From the NCBI GenBank assembly GCA_029248525.1, contig JAQWJE010000046.1, positions 1 through 64,000 on the forward strand: 64,000 bases of DNA. Direction: 5' to 3'. This document shows, one piece after another, positions 25,860-35,127 of the stretch; the first letter of the stretch is position 1; every line of letters begins with the position of its first letter. The notes beneath the pieces were generated by a model. It made no database searches, had not been told where the DNA came from, and saw only the letters and a program-made list of their open reading frames with translations. The translations under genes and the position numbers were made by a program. The DNA is from Candidatus Binatia bacterium (GTDB lineage: Bacteria; Desulfobacterota; Binatia; UBA12015).

Positions 25860-28115
25860 TCACAGTCCTGCCTCCTGCGCTCCATCCGAACCAGCGAGAG
25901 CGACCGGCGCCCCTGCTGCGTAGTCGACAAAGATCGGCGACGACCAGGCGCGCTCGGCGGCTTCCGCCATGCAATCATCGCCCGGAGCAGAGACCGCACC
26001 GACCCCGCAGGGCTGTACCGCAACGGGTTTTCCCGCGGCATCAAATTGAGTGCGGAGGTTATCGGCATTGATCGCTTCCGTCGGTTCCTGAAGCACCCGC
26101 ACATAGTAGACGGCATCTCGCTTCCCCTTCGTGAAATCCTCATCCGTAAACTCCACCACACAGGTATCGCCAGCCTCCGGACAAGGGATCGTCTGCCATG
26201 GATCCTCGATCAACCCGCCAATATCCTCCCCGGGAGAGGTCTGCGGGCGAACACGAACCACCTCAACTCCCGTTATCGAATGCCTCTCGTCGGTGGGGTA
26301 GTAACACTCGCCCATACAGAGTTTGGCGATTCGTTCGGGTGCGAGCGCCGTGATCGTCTCCTCCGGACAACCTGGCGCCTGACGCGGCGCCCCCATCGCA
26401 CGAACCCGGAACCGTGGCGCGACATTCGTTTTCACAATCGAACCCATGGGCAACTCGGGACCGTTGGCCATGAGTAAATCAAACCACAGGAGGATCCTCG
26501 GGCCGCTGGTCGCATAGGTTTCGCGGCGCTCGAGGGCGTCCCATATGCCCTGACGGGAGTGCTCATTTGCGTGAACCGCAACAACACCCCCGGGATAGAG
26601 AAAGCTCCCGGTTCGCTCGACTGCCAGGGCACCGGCGAACCCCGAGGTTGACTCCACGGGCATCCGCGGATCTTCCATCTCGCTCCGAGGGCGGAGCAAG
26701 GCCGCGTAAAAATCATTGCGCGGACCGACCATATCGGTGCGCCCCCGTTTTGGACCATCCTGCTTGAAGCCCGTGCTGGCGCGACCACTATGACTGTCGC
26801 TGGAGCCAATAAAACCCCAGCGAAAACGATCCCTGCGATCGGTCCCACCTGGCGAAAGAGCTAGACCGTATTGCGCTGTCCCGAGGGGCCGGAGACTATA
26901 ATCCGGCTTGAAACCCGAACGCGCCTGGCCACAATCGAGCCATTCCTCGGCTCCGGTATCCGGGAAGATCCCGTCAAAGGCAATCCCCGCAGCCAGAGCA
27001 TATTCGACTGCCAGATCGACTCGACGCTCGCATTCGGCCGCGGGCAGATCGCCACAGCGGCTTCGCATGATCTGGCCGGCACGACGGCAGCACGGCAAAT
27101 AAGCGTCTGTTTCTTCCGGACAGATCCGCTCTCCGTCCTCGCCCAGCGTGAATTCTCGCCAGTCCTTGTATTGCTCGGAATTGCCGTGGCCGGAATAGAT
27201 TTCGATCAATTTCTGCCGGTCGGGATCATGCATGCCGCCGCTCAATTGCTTGGCAAGATTCGTCCCCGGGGGGCTATAGCTCCCCCAGGCAGTTCCGTGC
27301 GGGATGACCATGGCATCATAGTCCCACTCATCGAGCTTCTCGAAGAGGATATCCGGCGTTGGCGCATGCTCCCGGCAATCCAGCGGTAGTTCGCGGCTGG
27401 GCTTTCCCGAATCACAATCCGGGACTTGCTGCAGCTGATCGAACATCCACTTGAACTGGCTATAGGTCTCCCGATTCAGGGGATCGATCAGGCCTGCGCC
27501 CGACATGACGGGCGCGATCGTCAGCCATGGATTGACCACCTCGGGGCCGCCGAGCGCCGTAATGGGCCGAGGCGTCACCTCGTCCTCACCGAGACCGCGA
27601 AAAATGACATTCTTGTGACCATAATGCTGATCCGGGGTCCGACCGATCTGCGTCCATTCAAACCCGTGAAAGACGACGAGATCCTGTCCACCATCCGCGG
27701 TCTGGCCCACCGCATTGCATTGCCGATTGGCCTCCTTCTCGAGGGCCCAATGCTCGGGAGTCAATTCCTGTGCATGATCCGTGATCGCGTAGAAATCCAA
27801 GGCCGCGCAATGTCGGGCGTAATCGCAGGCATCCGCCGGGGGATGCGCTCCTTCGCCGCTCAGCAGGGGCATCGAAGTGAAAAATGCGTCCAGCGAATAG
27901 GTCGTGTGCACGTGCAGGTCGCCAAACAGAATCTGCTTGCTGTCCGAAACCGCGTTCGCATCCCCGCGCGCTGTCGTTCGCGGCTGCAGAGAGATCGAGC
28001 CCACAGGCTGGTCTTCTCCCGGCGGAAGCAAGATGAAGGCAGCAGCTCCGACCAACAACAAAAGTACTCCCCCAACGACACGGAGAATACGACCAGCAAT
28101 CGAAGATCTACTCAT
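25860..28115 (-). CDS. DUF3604 protein, second copy
   Basis: 751 aa with an N-terminal membrane segment (about residues 10-30). The same metal-type motifs as the 12.2-kb paralogue are present: FGDLHVHTTYSLDAF (about residue 65), YAITDHAQELTPEHW (about 112), IPHGTAWG (about 273) and SSDSHSGRASTGF (about 440). The shared RRETYATSGPRILL block (about 530) and C-terminal WSSPIFVDY are also conserved. Overall similarity outside these blocks looks low, so it is a diverged paralogue with perhaps a different substrate. It probably acts outside the cytoplasm. It is divergent from the SDR gene (163-base gap). Confidence 0.87.
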   Translation of the reverse strand: MSRSSIAGRILRVVGGVLLLLVGAAAFILLPPGEDQPVGSISLQPRTTARGDANAVSDSKQILFGDLHVHTTYSLDAFFTSMPLLSGEGAHPPADACDYARHCAALDFYAITDHAQELTPEHWALEKEANRQCNAVGQTADGGQDLVVFHGFEWTQIGRTPDQHYGHKNVIFRGLGEDEVTPRPITALGGPEVVNPWLTIAPVMSGAGLIDPLNRETYSQFKWMFDQLQQVPDCDSGKPSRELPLDCREHAPTPDILFEKLDEWDYDAMVIPHGTAWGSYSPPGTNLAKQLSGGMHDPDRQKLIEIYSGHGNSEQYKDWREFTLGEDGERICPEETDAYLPCCRRAGQIMRSRCGDLPAAECERRVDLAVEYALAAGIAFDGIFPDTGAEEWLDCGQARSGFKPDYSLRPLGTAQYGLALSPGGTDRRDRFRWGFIGSSDSHSGRASTGFKQDGPKRGRTDMVGPRNDFYAALLRPRSEMEDPRMPVESTSGFAGALAVERTGSFLYPGGVVAVHANEHSRQGIWDALERRETYATSGPRILLWFDLLMANGPELPMGSIVKTNVAPRFRVRAMGAPRQAPGCPEETITALAPERIAKLCMGECYYPTDERHSITGVEVVRVRPQTSPGEDIGGLIEDPWQTIPCPEAGDTCVVEFTDEDFTKGKRDAVYYVRVLQEPTEAINADNLRTQFDAAGKPVAVQPCGVGAVSAPGDDCMAEAAERAWSSPIFVDYAAGAPVALAGSDGAQEAGL

Positions 28116-28278
28116 GGTTCGTTTTTCTTAACACCTTGGTCGATGGCTCCAAACATCGCGGATCGCTGTCATAAAGGATAAGACTCGAGAGTCGGCAGCC
28201 GTCAGGTTCGACCGGCAATTCGTTGAAAATCGGCCGGCCCGATCACTCGGTTTCGTCTGCCCCAAAAAGGAGTCTTCG

Positions 28279-29256
28279 ATGAAAAATTTCCAGAACAAAA
28301 TTGCGGTGATTACAGGTGCCGGAACCGGAATGGGCCGAGAACTCGCGGTGCAGCTGGCGGCCGAGGGTTGCCACCTCGCGCTCTGCGATATCCATCCGGA
28401 GAATATCGAAGAAACCGCTGAACTCTGCCGCGGCGGTGGCGCGGACGGCCTTCGGGTCACCACACACCGGGCGGATGTATCCAGCGAGGACGATCTGGTT
28501 GCCTTTCGCAACGCTGCGCTGGCCGAGCATCAGACAGATCACGTCAATCTCGTCTTCAATAATGCCGGGATCGGAGGCGTCGCCAGTCTGGTCGACGGCG
28601 ATCGCGACGAATGGGAACGCGTCTTCAACGTCAATTGGTTGGGGGTATATTACGGCACCCGCACTTTCCTCCCGGCCTTGGTCGCGAGCGAGGACGGCTA
28701 CCTGGTCAACACCAGCAGCATTAACGGTTTCTGGGCGGCTCTCGGCCCCAACGTCCCCCACTCAGCCTACGCGACCGCCAAATTTGCAGTGAAAGGCTTC
28801 ACCGAGGCTCTGGTCACCGATCTCCGCATGAATGCACCACACGTCAAATGTGCCGTGGTCATGCCGGGCCATATCGGAACCGCCATCATGATGAACTCAC
28901 GGCGAATTCTCGGCCACGGGACGCCTGAGCAAATGACGGCCGACGAACTCACCGACATGCGCGCGATGATTCATCAGCGGGGTATTGATGCCTCGGCCAT
29001 CTCGGATTCGGACCTCAAGGCATTTGTCCATCAACGGATGCTCGATTTCCAGGAAAAGGCGCCCACCACCGCGGCCAGCGCGGCGAATATCATCCTCGAC
29101 GGGATTCGGGCCGAAAAATGGCGCATTCTGGTCGGCAAGGACGCCGAGGTTCTCGATGGTCTGGTTCGAGCCACACCCGAGGAGGCCTACGAATCGGATT
29201 TTCTGGAGAAACTTCTGGCCGAAGGCCACCTCAACGACCTCGTACCCCAAGAATAA
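28279..29256 (+). CDS. Short-chain dehydrogenase/reductase
   Basis: 325 aa, classical SDR Rossmann fold. Cofactor loop TGAGTGMGRE (about residues 12-21), NNAGIGG (about 95), catalytic Ser in VNTSSINGFW and YATAKFAVKGF (Tyr and Lys of YxxxK, about 160). Asp in LCDIHPENIEE after the second strand suggests NAD preference. The C-terminal extension beyond 250 residues is longer than minimal SDRs and may shape the substrate pocket or oligomer. AAGGAG precedes the ATG. Likely an alcohol or 3-hydroxyacyl oxidation in lipid breakdown; substrate not known. Confidence 0.92.
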   Translation: MKNFQNKIAVITGAGTGMGRELAVQLAAEGCHLALCDIHPENIEETAELCRGGGADGLRVTTHRADVSSEDDLVAFRNAALAEHQTDHVNLVFNNAGIGGVASLVDGDRDEWERVFNVNWLGVYYGTRTFLPALVASEDGYLVNTSSINGFWAALGPNVPHSAYATAKFAVKGFTEALVTDLRMNAPHVKCAVVMPGHIGTAIMMNSRRILGHGTPEQMTADELTDMRAMIHQRGIDASAISDSDLKAFVHQRMLDFQEKAPTTAASAANIILDGIRAEKWRILVGKDAEVLDGLVRATPEEAYESDFLEKLLAEGHLNDLVPQE

Positions 29257-29350
29257 GCTCGATTCCGTCCACTGGCGTGCGCTCACGGCAGGAACACGGT
29301 AGACTTATGCCAAATTCGGACGACAGCCGAACACGGGGGATATTGACAGC

Positions 29351-31627
29351 ATGAATGATGAATTGAGTCTGACCGGGACGCGCCAGATCGGCGAAGGTGC
29401 ACCGCAAGCTTTCACCGACCACTTCATCCATATCCTTGGATTCCTGAACCTTGGATTGCCTTTTCTCCTGTTCCTCCTCTGGGGGATCACCATCATCTAT
29501 CCTCTGGTGCGCTGGGGCTACATTGTGTCCCGCGGACAACCGGAGAATCGCCTGGACCGGATTCCGGAGCGAATTCAGAGAGCTCTATTTGAGGGTATCG
29601 GGCAGGGACGCGTGGTGCGCGAACCCCTCGGCATCAACCACCAAGTCCTTTTTGTCTCCTTCGTGATTCTTTTCCTCGGAACATCGCTCGTCACCGTTCA
29701 GTTCGACACGCCTCTGGATTTCTATAACGGCGCCTTTTACGGCGTATACAAGCTGATGATGGACACCGCCGGCGTTGGACTCTGTGTCAGTTCGGGCATC
29801 TTCATGTACCGCCGCTACGTGGCACCGCCGCGAGCCCTCGAACAGCCCGAAAAAATGGTCGGAACCTTCGAGAACGAAGGAGGCTACGGCTTCCCGCTGA
29901 TCATGCTTTTCCTGATCGGCTTTACGGGCTTCATGCTCGAAGGCGCCCGCATGGTCGCCCAGCCCGAGAGCTCTGCCGGGCTGGCCTATGTCGGCATCAT
30001 GTTCTCGAAGGGCTTTCGTGCCATGGGAACGGGAACAGCGTTCCACTACTCGATCTGGTGGATCCATCTCGCGATTGTTTTCGCCTTCCTCTATTCGATG
30101 GTGTCGACCAAGTTGCGCCATATGTTCCTTGGGCCGATCAACCTCTTTTTCAAGAAACTCGATCCCGGCCTGCGTCTGACCCCGGTTGATGACTTCGAAA
30201 CCGCCGAAAGCTTTGGCGCGGAAAAACCGGAAGACTACAGCTGGAAACAGATCCTGGACATGGCGGCCTGCCTCGAATGCGGTCGCTGCACCCTCAACTG
30301 CCCGACGGTGAACACTCAAAAATCGCTCAATCCCAAGCATCTGGTGATCGAGCAGCGTGAGCAGGTCACCGCACGACACGGCCTCTCCTTCCTGCAATCC
30401 CAATTCTCGCGCTGGGCCCAGAAAGATACCTCCGGAGATGCCGATGCCAATACAGGTGGCGAAGGTGGCGATATTGCACTGAACGAACTCGGCGAGCGCT
30501 CCACCCCCCTGATGGACGGCGAGCACGACGCCGCGTGGCTCCAGAACGCCGACATGATCAACGATGTCGCTACTCAGGAAGTCGTCTGGGGATGCACGAC
30601 CTGCGGCTGGTGCGAAGAAGGCTGCCCCGTGGGCATCGAACATATCCAGCGTATCGTCGATATGCGACGCAACGGCGTGCTGATGCGGGCGGAATTCCCC
30701 GGAGACCTCCAGTCGTCCTTCCAGGGAACGGAGCGACAAGCCAACCCTTGGGGGATCGCCGCTGATCAACGCGCGAAATGGGCTGACGACCTCGGTGTCC
30801 AGCAAATGGCCGAAATCGGCGAGGACGAAGAAGTCGAGATTCTCTACTGGGTTGGTTGTGCCGGCTCCTTCGATGATCGCAACCAGAAAACTTCGACCTC
30901 GCTGGTCAAAATCATGCAGGAAGCCGATGTGAAATTCGGCATTCTGGGCATGGAAGAGCAGTGCACAGGCGAACCTGCTCGCCGTCTCGGCAACGAATAT
31001 CTCTACTTCTCGTTGGCGTCCATGAACGTCGAGACGCTGAACCGTTACAAATTCAAACGGATCGTCACGCAATGCCCTCATTGCTTCAACACGATCAAGA
31101 ACGAGTATCCGGATTTGGGCGGCCACTTCGAGGTGGTCCATACGACCCAATATATTGACGAGTTGCTCGAAGCCGGCCGTATCCACCTCGACAAGGACTT
31201 CCTTGGCAAGAAACTGACGATGCACGACCCGTGCTACCTGGCGCGTCACAATGACGTCCATCAGGCTCCGCGAAAAATTCTCGACAAGATCCCGGGCATG
31301 AAGCGCGAAGATGTCGAACAGTCCGAGCGCAAAACCTTTTGCTGCGGAGCCGGCGGTGGTCAGTTCTGGAAAGAGGAAGAACACGACACGGCTCGCATCA
31401 ATGTGACCCGTCTTGATCAATTGATGGAAACCGAGCCCGATACCATCGCCGTCGGTTGTCCCTTCTGCACGACCATGATGAGCGATGCCACCAAGACCAA
31501 GGGGATTGAGGAACAGGTTCAGGTCAAGGACGTCGTAGAACTGGTCGCTGACTCCCTCAAGCGCTCGGAGCCTCGAGAAGAAGGTGCCGCTCCGGAAGCC
31601 AGTGAGACGACGATTGAGGAGAGCTGA
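29351..31627 (+). CDS. ETF:menaquinone oxidoreductase-like membrane iron-sulfur protein (EMO type)
   Basis: 758 aa. The N-terminal third has about five membrane helices resembling the haem-b NarI-like domain. It is followed by two cysteine clusters for 4Fe-4S centres: CLECGRCTLNCP (residues 307-318) and CTTCGWCEEGCP (415-426). Then come two CCG domains: YWVGCAGSFDD with CTGEPARRLGNE and QCPHCFNTIKNEYP, and HDPCYLARHND with FCCGAGGGQFWKE and GCPFCTTMM. This architecture matches the ETF:(methyl)menaquinone oxidoreductase described in Geobacter-type anaerobes and their relatives. It would take electrons from EtfAB (22.4-24.2 kb) into the quinone pool at the inner membrane. It overlaps the next gene by 44 bases. 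Confidence 0.9.
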   Translation: MNDELSLTGTRQIGEGAPQAFTDHFIHILGFLNLGLPFLLFLLWGITIIYPLVRWGYIVSRGQPENRLDRIPERIQRALFEGIGQGRVVREPLGINHQVLFVSFVILFLGTSLVTVQFDTPLDFYNGAFYGVYKLMMDTAGVGLCVSSGIFMYRRYVAPPRALEQPEKMVGTFENEGGYGFPLIMLFLIGFTGFMLEGARMVAQPESSAGLAYVGIMFSKGFRAMGTGTAFHYSIWWIHLAIVFAFLYSMVSTKLRHMFLGPINLFFKKLDPGLRLTPVDDFETAESFGAEKPEDYSWKQILDMAACLECGRCTLNCPTVNTQKSLNPKHLVIEQREQVTARHGLSFLQSQFSRWAQKDTSGDADANTGGEGGDIALNELGERSTPLMDGEHDAAWLQNADMINDVATQEVVWGCTTCGWCEEGCPVGIEHIQRIVDMRRNGVLMRAEFPGDLQSSFQGTERQANPWGIAADQRAKWADDLGVQQMAEIGEDEEVEILYWVGCAGSFDDRNQKTSTSLVKIMQEADVKFGILGMEEQCTGEPARRLGNEYLYFSLASMNVETLNRYKFKRIVTQCPHCFNTIKNEYPDLGGHFEVVHTTQYIDELLEAGRIHLDKDFLGKKLTMHDPCYLARHNDVHQAPRKILDKIPGMKREDVEQSERKTFCCGAGGGQFWKEEEHDTARINVTRLDQLMETEPDTIAVGCPFCTTMMSDATKTKGIEEQVQVKDVVELVADSLKRSEPREEGAAPEASETTIEES

Positions 31628-32174
31628 GGCGCGCCCGGCGGGACTCGATCGTGGGACGAATACGCGATCGGGCTTGCCGGCATGCCTCATTGCGAGCGTC
31701 GCGTTTATCCTGCTCCTGCTGGCGGGATGCGGTGAAGGCAATGCGCAAACCGACCCCGTAGCTGAACCGAGCCCGCGGCCCGACTATCCGACCGTCCAAC
31801 TGGAACCTCTCGGGGGAGCCCCCGTAGAGGTTCGGGTCGAGATCGTGGCAACCCCGGAAAGCCGTGCGCGCGGTTTGATGTTCCGGGAGTCTCTGACACC
31901 GGGCACCGGAATGTTGTTTATCTTTCCCGAAACCAGACCCTTGTCGTTCTGGATGCGCAACACTCCGATTTCGCTTGATATCCTCTATCTCGACCCCTCC
32001 GGGACGATCATCAATATTCATCGGAACACGACCCCCTACTCCGAGAAATCGCTGCCCAGTGAACGCCCGGCGCGATTCGTACTCGAAGTCCCTGGCGGTT
32101 ATTGCGCCCAAGTCGGCGTGCGGGCCGGCGACCGTGTCGAGTTAGGCGCGCTCGCCAGGACGCCGGCCACCTGA
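31584..32174 (+). CDS. DUF192-domain lipoprotein-like protein
   Basis: 196 aa from GTG 31584 (AAGAAG upstream), or about 166 aa from TTG 31674. A hydrophobic segment ending LLLLAGC suggests a lipoprotein, and the late TTG would place it correctly at the N-terminus. The C-terminal 110 residues are DUF192: VRVEIVATPESRARGLMFRESL, GMLFIFPETRPLSFWMRNTPISLDILYLD, and AQVGVRAGDRVEL. The biochemical role of DUF192 is unknown. The start overlaps the oxidoreductase gene, so expression is probably coupled. Confidence 0.8.
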   Translation: MPLRKPVRRRLRRAEARPAGLDRGTNTRSGLPACLIASVAFILLLLAGCGEGNAQTDPVAEPSPRPDYPTVQLEPLGGAPVEVRVEIVATPESRARGLMFRESLTPGTGMLFIFPETRPLSFWMRNTPISLDILYLDPSGTIINIHRNTTPYSEKSLPSERPARFVLEVPGGYCAQVGVRAGDRVELGALARTPAT

Positions 32175-32283
32175 AAAGACGGCCGGGCCGCTCGATAGCC
32201 GACATGGACCCTCGAACCGCCGAGGCAACCGGTGACTCGGTCTCCCGTGGCAGTGACGGGCTTGCCTTGCTACTTTTTTGCTC

Positions 32284-33402
32284 GTGATTATCATCCTCAA
32301 GCCAGAAACCCCGCCGGACTCCCCCGACGTTCAGAAAGTCCTTGATGTAGCCGCGGAATTCGAGGGAGTTCAGGCACGCAAGCACGTCGTCGAAGGTGCC
32401 AGCCGATCCTTGATCGAAGTCTACCTGATCGGAGCGACAGGTCCGGTGCCCACCGAGGCGTTCGAGAAACTCGATTGTGTCGAAAGCGTCGTTCGTGTCT
32501 CGGAAAAATATCGGATCCTGGGCCGCCATAAGGGACAGGTGGAAGCTGTCGGGTTTACCTATCAGGGTCTGACCTTCGATCAGGACTCACTGCATGTGCT
32601 GCCCGGGCTCTGCGCGGTCGACTCTCGCCAGAGCGTCGAGGAAATGTTTGCCGCGCTCAAGGACGCCGGCATCCAGACTTCTCGTATGGGTGCCTACAAG
32701 CCCCGCACCAGCCCCTACGACTTCCAGGGACTAGGCAAGGACTGCCTGCCCTATGTCTTCGAGTTGGCCGGGAAATACGACGTCAAAGTCATCGCCATGG
32801 AGATTGTCCACGAATCCCAGATCGACGAGATCAACGAAGCACTCGATGCCGCCGGCTCACCCACCGGTGTCCTGCTGCAGGTCGGCACACGCAACGCGCA
32901 GAACTTCGAGATGCTGAAGGTGATCGGCCAGCAGCAACGCTTCCCCGTTCTTTTCAAACGAGGCATGGGGATCACACTCGAAGAATCTCTGAATGCCTGC
33001 GAATATGTGGCGAGCGAGGGCAACCGCAACATCATTCTCTGCCTGCGCGGCATGAAGACAAATCTCGGAGATCCGCATCGCAACTTCGTCGATTTCGGTC
33101 ACGTTCCCGTTGTCAAAAGGCTGACGAGGATGCCGGTTTGTGTTGACCCCTCGCACTCGGTCGGCCGCAAGGAACCGGCCCCCGACGGCATCACCGACAT
33201 CCAGCATTGCACAGCACAGGGAGTCATCGCGGGCGCCAATATGGTACTGGTCGACTTCCATCCGGATCCATCGAAGGCTCTCTGCGATGCCCCGCAGGCT
33301 CTCACTATTCCCGAACTCGCACCTTATCTGGAAGACATCCAGATTGTCCGGGAGGCCTATGAGAAGCGTCGTGCGCTGGCCGCGCGCGCCGCAACCGCCT
33401 GA
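32284..33402 (+). CDS. DAHP synthase (3-deoxy-7-phosphoheptulonate synthase), type I-beta-like
   Basis: 372 aa from GTG 32284; TTG 32278 is two codons upstream. First step of the shikimate pathway: PEP plus erythrose-4-phosphate to DAHP. An N-terminal regulatory ferredoxin-like domain (VIIILKPETPP onward) precedes the TIM barrel, as in AroF/AroG-Bacillus types. Key segments are GLCAVDSRQS (metal Cys), YKPRTSPYDFQGLG, FKRGMGITLEES, LCLRGMKT, DPSHSVGRK (metal His) and VDFHPDPSKALCD. The usual CERG reads CLRG, and the usual metal Glu of VEVHPEP appears to be Asp, so this is a divergent branch. apaG begins 8 bases downstream. Confidence 0.9.
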   Translation: MIIILKPETPPDSPDVQKVLDVAAEFEGVQARKHVVEGASRSLIEVYLIGATGPVPTEAFEKLDCVESVVRVSEKYRILGRHKGQVEAVGFTYQGLTFDQDSLHVLPGLCAVDSRQSVEEMFAALKDAGIQTSRMGAYKPRTSPYDFQGLGKDCLPYVFELAGKYDVKVIAMEIVHESQIDEINEALDAAGSPTGVLLQVGTRNAQNFEMLKVIGQQQRFPVLFKRGMGITLEESLNACEYVASEGNRNIILCLRGMKTNLGDPHRNFVDFGHVPVVKRLTRMPVCVDPSHSVGRKEPAPDGITDIQHCTAQGVIAGANMVLVDFHPDPSKALCDAPQALTIPELAPYLEDIQIVREAYEKRRALAARAATA

Positions 33403-33409
33403 ACCAGTC

Positions 33410-33793
33410 ATGGCGACCGCAACAACAGAGAACATTCGGGTGAGTGTCCGAGCACTGTATCTCGAAGATCGCTCGGATCCAGCCGAAGAGCGGTTCGCCT
33501 TCGCCTACCAGATCCAGATTGCGAACGAAGGCACCGAAACCGTGCAGTTGCGCCGTCGCCATTGGATCATCACCGACGGAAACGGGGACGTCGAAGAAGT
33601 CGAAGGCGAAGGTGTTGTCGGCGAACAACCCGTTCTGCAACCCGGTGCGGTCCACGAGTATACCAGTGGTGCGATTATCGAGACGCCTTTTGGAACGATG
33701 GAAGGCACCTACGAAATGCACGCGGGCGAGGGGCATGTCTTCCGAGCCGAAATCCCCAGATTTTCCCTCGAAAGGCCCGGCACGCTTCAGTAA
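33410..33793 (+). CDS. apaG: ApaG family protein
   Basis: 127 aa, a single fibronectin-like ApaG domain. The signature YQIQIANEGTETVQLRRRHWIITD, then VEGEGVVGEQPVLQPGAVHEYTSG with its Gly-rich loop, and TPFGTMEGTY are intact. ApaG is linked to cobalt/magnesium sensitivity and diadenosine-tetraphosphate levels in enterics; its molecular action is unclear. ATG 33410 lies 7 bases past the DAHP synthase stop. A longer frame from 33140 lies inside the previous gene and is not expected to be used. Confidence 0.92.
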   Translation: MATATTENIRVSVRALYLEDRSDPAEERFAFAYQIQIANEGTETVQLRRRHWIITDGNGDVEEVEGEGVVGEQPVLQPGAVHEYTSGAIIETPFGTMEGTYEMHAGEGHVFRAEIPRFSLERPGTLQ

Positions 33794-33873
33794 TCACGGG
33801 GCACCCGCAAGCCCTTCACCGAGGTCTCCCCACCCCGCTTGGACCTGACGCGGCCAGAAGCTAGACAGACTGC

Positions 33874-35085
33874 ATGCAGGCTATTCAACGCGCGATTCAT
33901 CATGTGGCGATTGCTCTCTTTCGAATCTTCTCCCAGTTGTTGCCGATTTCGATCCCGGTCACGTTCGCCGGAGAAGACGCCACTCAGGAACTGAGTCGCG
34001 CGATCGGCCGACTGGGTATCCAGAAGGTCCTGATCGTGACCGACAAGATCCTGGTCGAACTGGGGATTGTCGGACAGGTCGCAGCGAAACTGGAAGCCGC
34101 GGGCGTCGCCAGCGTGGTTTACGATGGCGTCGAACCCAACCCGACTTTCGACCAGATCGATGCCGGACGTGCACTCCTGCGGTCCGACACTTGCGGCGCA
34201 GTAGTCGCGATCGGCGGAGGCTCCCCGATGGATGCCGCCAAGGTCATTGCGGCCTGCGGCACCAATTCGAAAGATCCACGCAAGCTTGCCGGGATGATGA
34301 AGATTCGAAAGCGCCCGCTTCCCATATTCGCCCTCCCCACCACGGCCGGCACTGGCTCCGAAGTCACGATCGTGGCCGTTGTCTCGGACACCGAAACGCA
34401 TGAAAAAAAGCAGTTCATCGACCCCAAACTGGTACCTCTGATGACCGCTCTGGATCCTGCCTTGATGGCGGGCATGCCACCTCATGTCACCGCGGCCACG
34501 GGCGTCGATGCTCTGACCCATGCCGTCGAATCCTTCCTGTCGAAAACCTCGAATGACCAAACGGAAACCTATATCCGAATGGCGATTCCGCTCATTTTCG
34601 AGAACCTGCCGCGAGCATTCTCCAACGGAGATGATCTTGAAGCGAGAGGTGCTATGGCGATGGCCTCGTATTATGCAGGCATCGCCTTCACGCGCACCAG
34701 TGTAGGCTATGTGCATGCGATCGCCCACACTTTCGGGGCCCGCTACAATACGCCGCACGGCCTCGCGAATGCCATCACGCTGCCCCACATCCTGAAGTTC
34801 TCGGCACCCGCCGCCAACGAGCGTCTCGCAGCGCTGGCCGCCATGATCGGCATCGAGCAGGGAAGCGCCGAGCAAAGAGCCGATGCTTTTCGCGCTGCGG
34901 TCGATGAACTGCTTCGCCAGCTGCAGATCCCGACACACCTCGAAGACCTGCAATTGAAGGACATTCCCTCGATCGCCCAACAAGCCCTTGCGGAGGGCTG
35001 GGCCAATTACCCCGTACCTCGCTACATGGAGCAGGCCGAATGCGAGGATATTCTGCGGGCCATCGCACCCGCGTCGGTTCGCTAA
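33874..35085 (+). CDS. Iron-containing alcohol dehydrogenase
   Basis: 403 aa, group III ADH family. The NAD-binding motif AIGGGSPMDAAKVIA (about residue 109) and PTTAGTGSEVT (about 152) are classic. Metal ligands appear as Asp and His in TGVDALTHAVE (about 210) and two His in VHAIAHTFGARYNTPHG (about 275-292). It interconverts an alcohol and aldehyde with NAD(P); substrate unknown. The N-terminal 25 residues are hydrophobic (HHVAIALFRIFSQLLPISIPV), unusual for this family; a later start is possible. It converges with the kinase-like gene. Confidence 0.92.
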   Translation: MQAIQRAIHHVAIALFRIFSQLLPISIPVTFAGEDATQELSRAIGRLGIQKVLIVTDKILVELGIVGQVAAKLEAAGVASVVYDGVEPNPTFDQIDAGRALLRSDTCGAVVAIGGGSPMDAAKVIAACGTNSKDPRKLAGMMKIRKRPLPIFALPTTAGTGSEVTIVAVVSDTETHEKKQFIDPKLVPLMTALDPALMAGMPPHVTAATGVDALTHAVESFLSKTSNDQTETYIRMAIPLIFENLPRAFSNGDDLEARGAMAMASYYAGIAFTRTSVGYVHAIAHTFGARYNTPHGLANAITLPHILKFSAPAANERLAALAAMIGIEQGSAEQRADAFRAAVDELLRQLQIPTHLEDLQLKDIPSIAQQALAEGWANYPVPRYMEQAECEDILRAIAPASVR

Positions 35086-35127
35086 CCAACTCTGGCAGAA
35101 CTCTCGAGCCTCACCTCGACAAGGCGG

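Noticed and set aside
29585-31741. A 718-codon minus-strand frame covering the oxidoreductase gene
   Set aside because: It is the antisense of a gene with clear iron-sulfur motifs, and its translation shows no family features; long antisense frames are common at this GC content.
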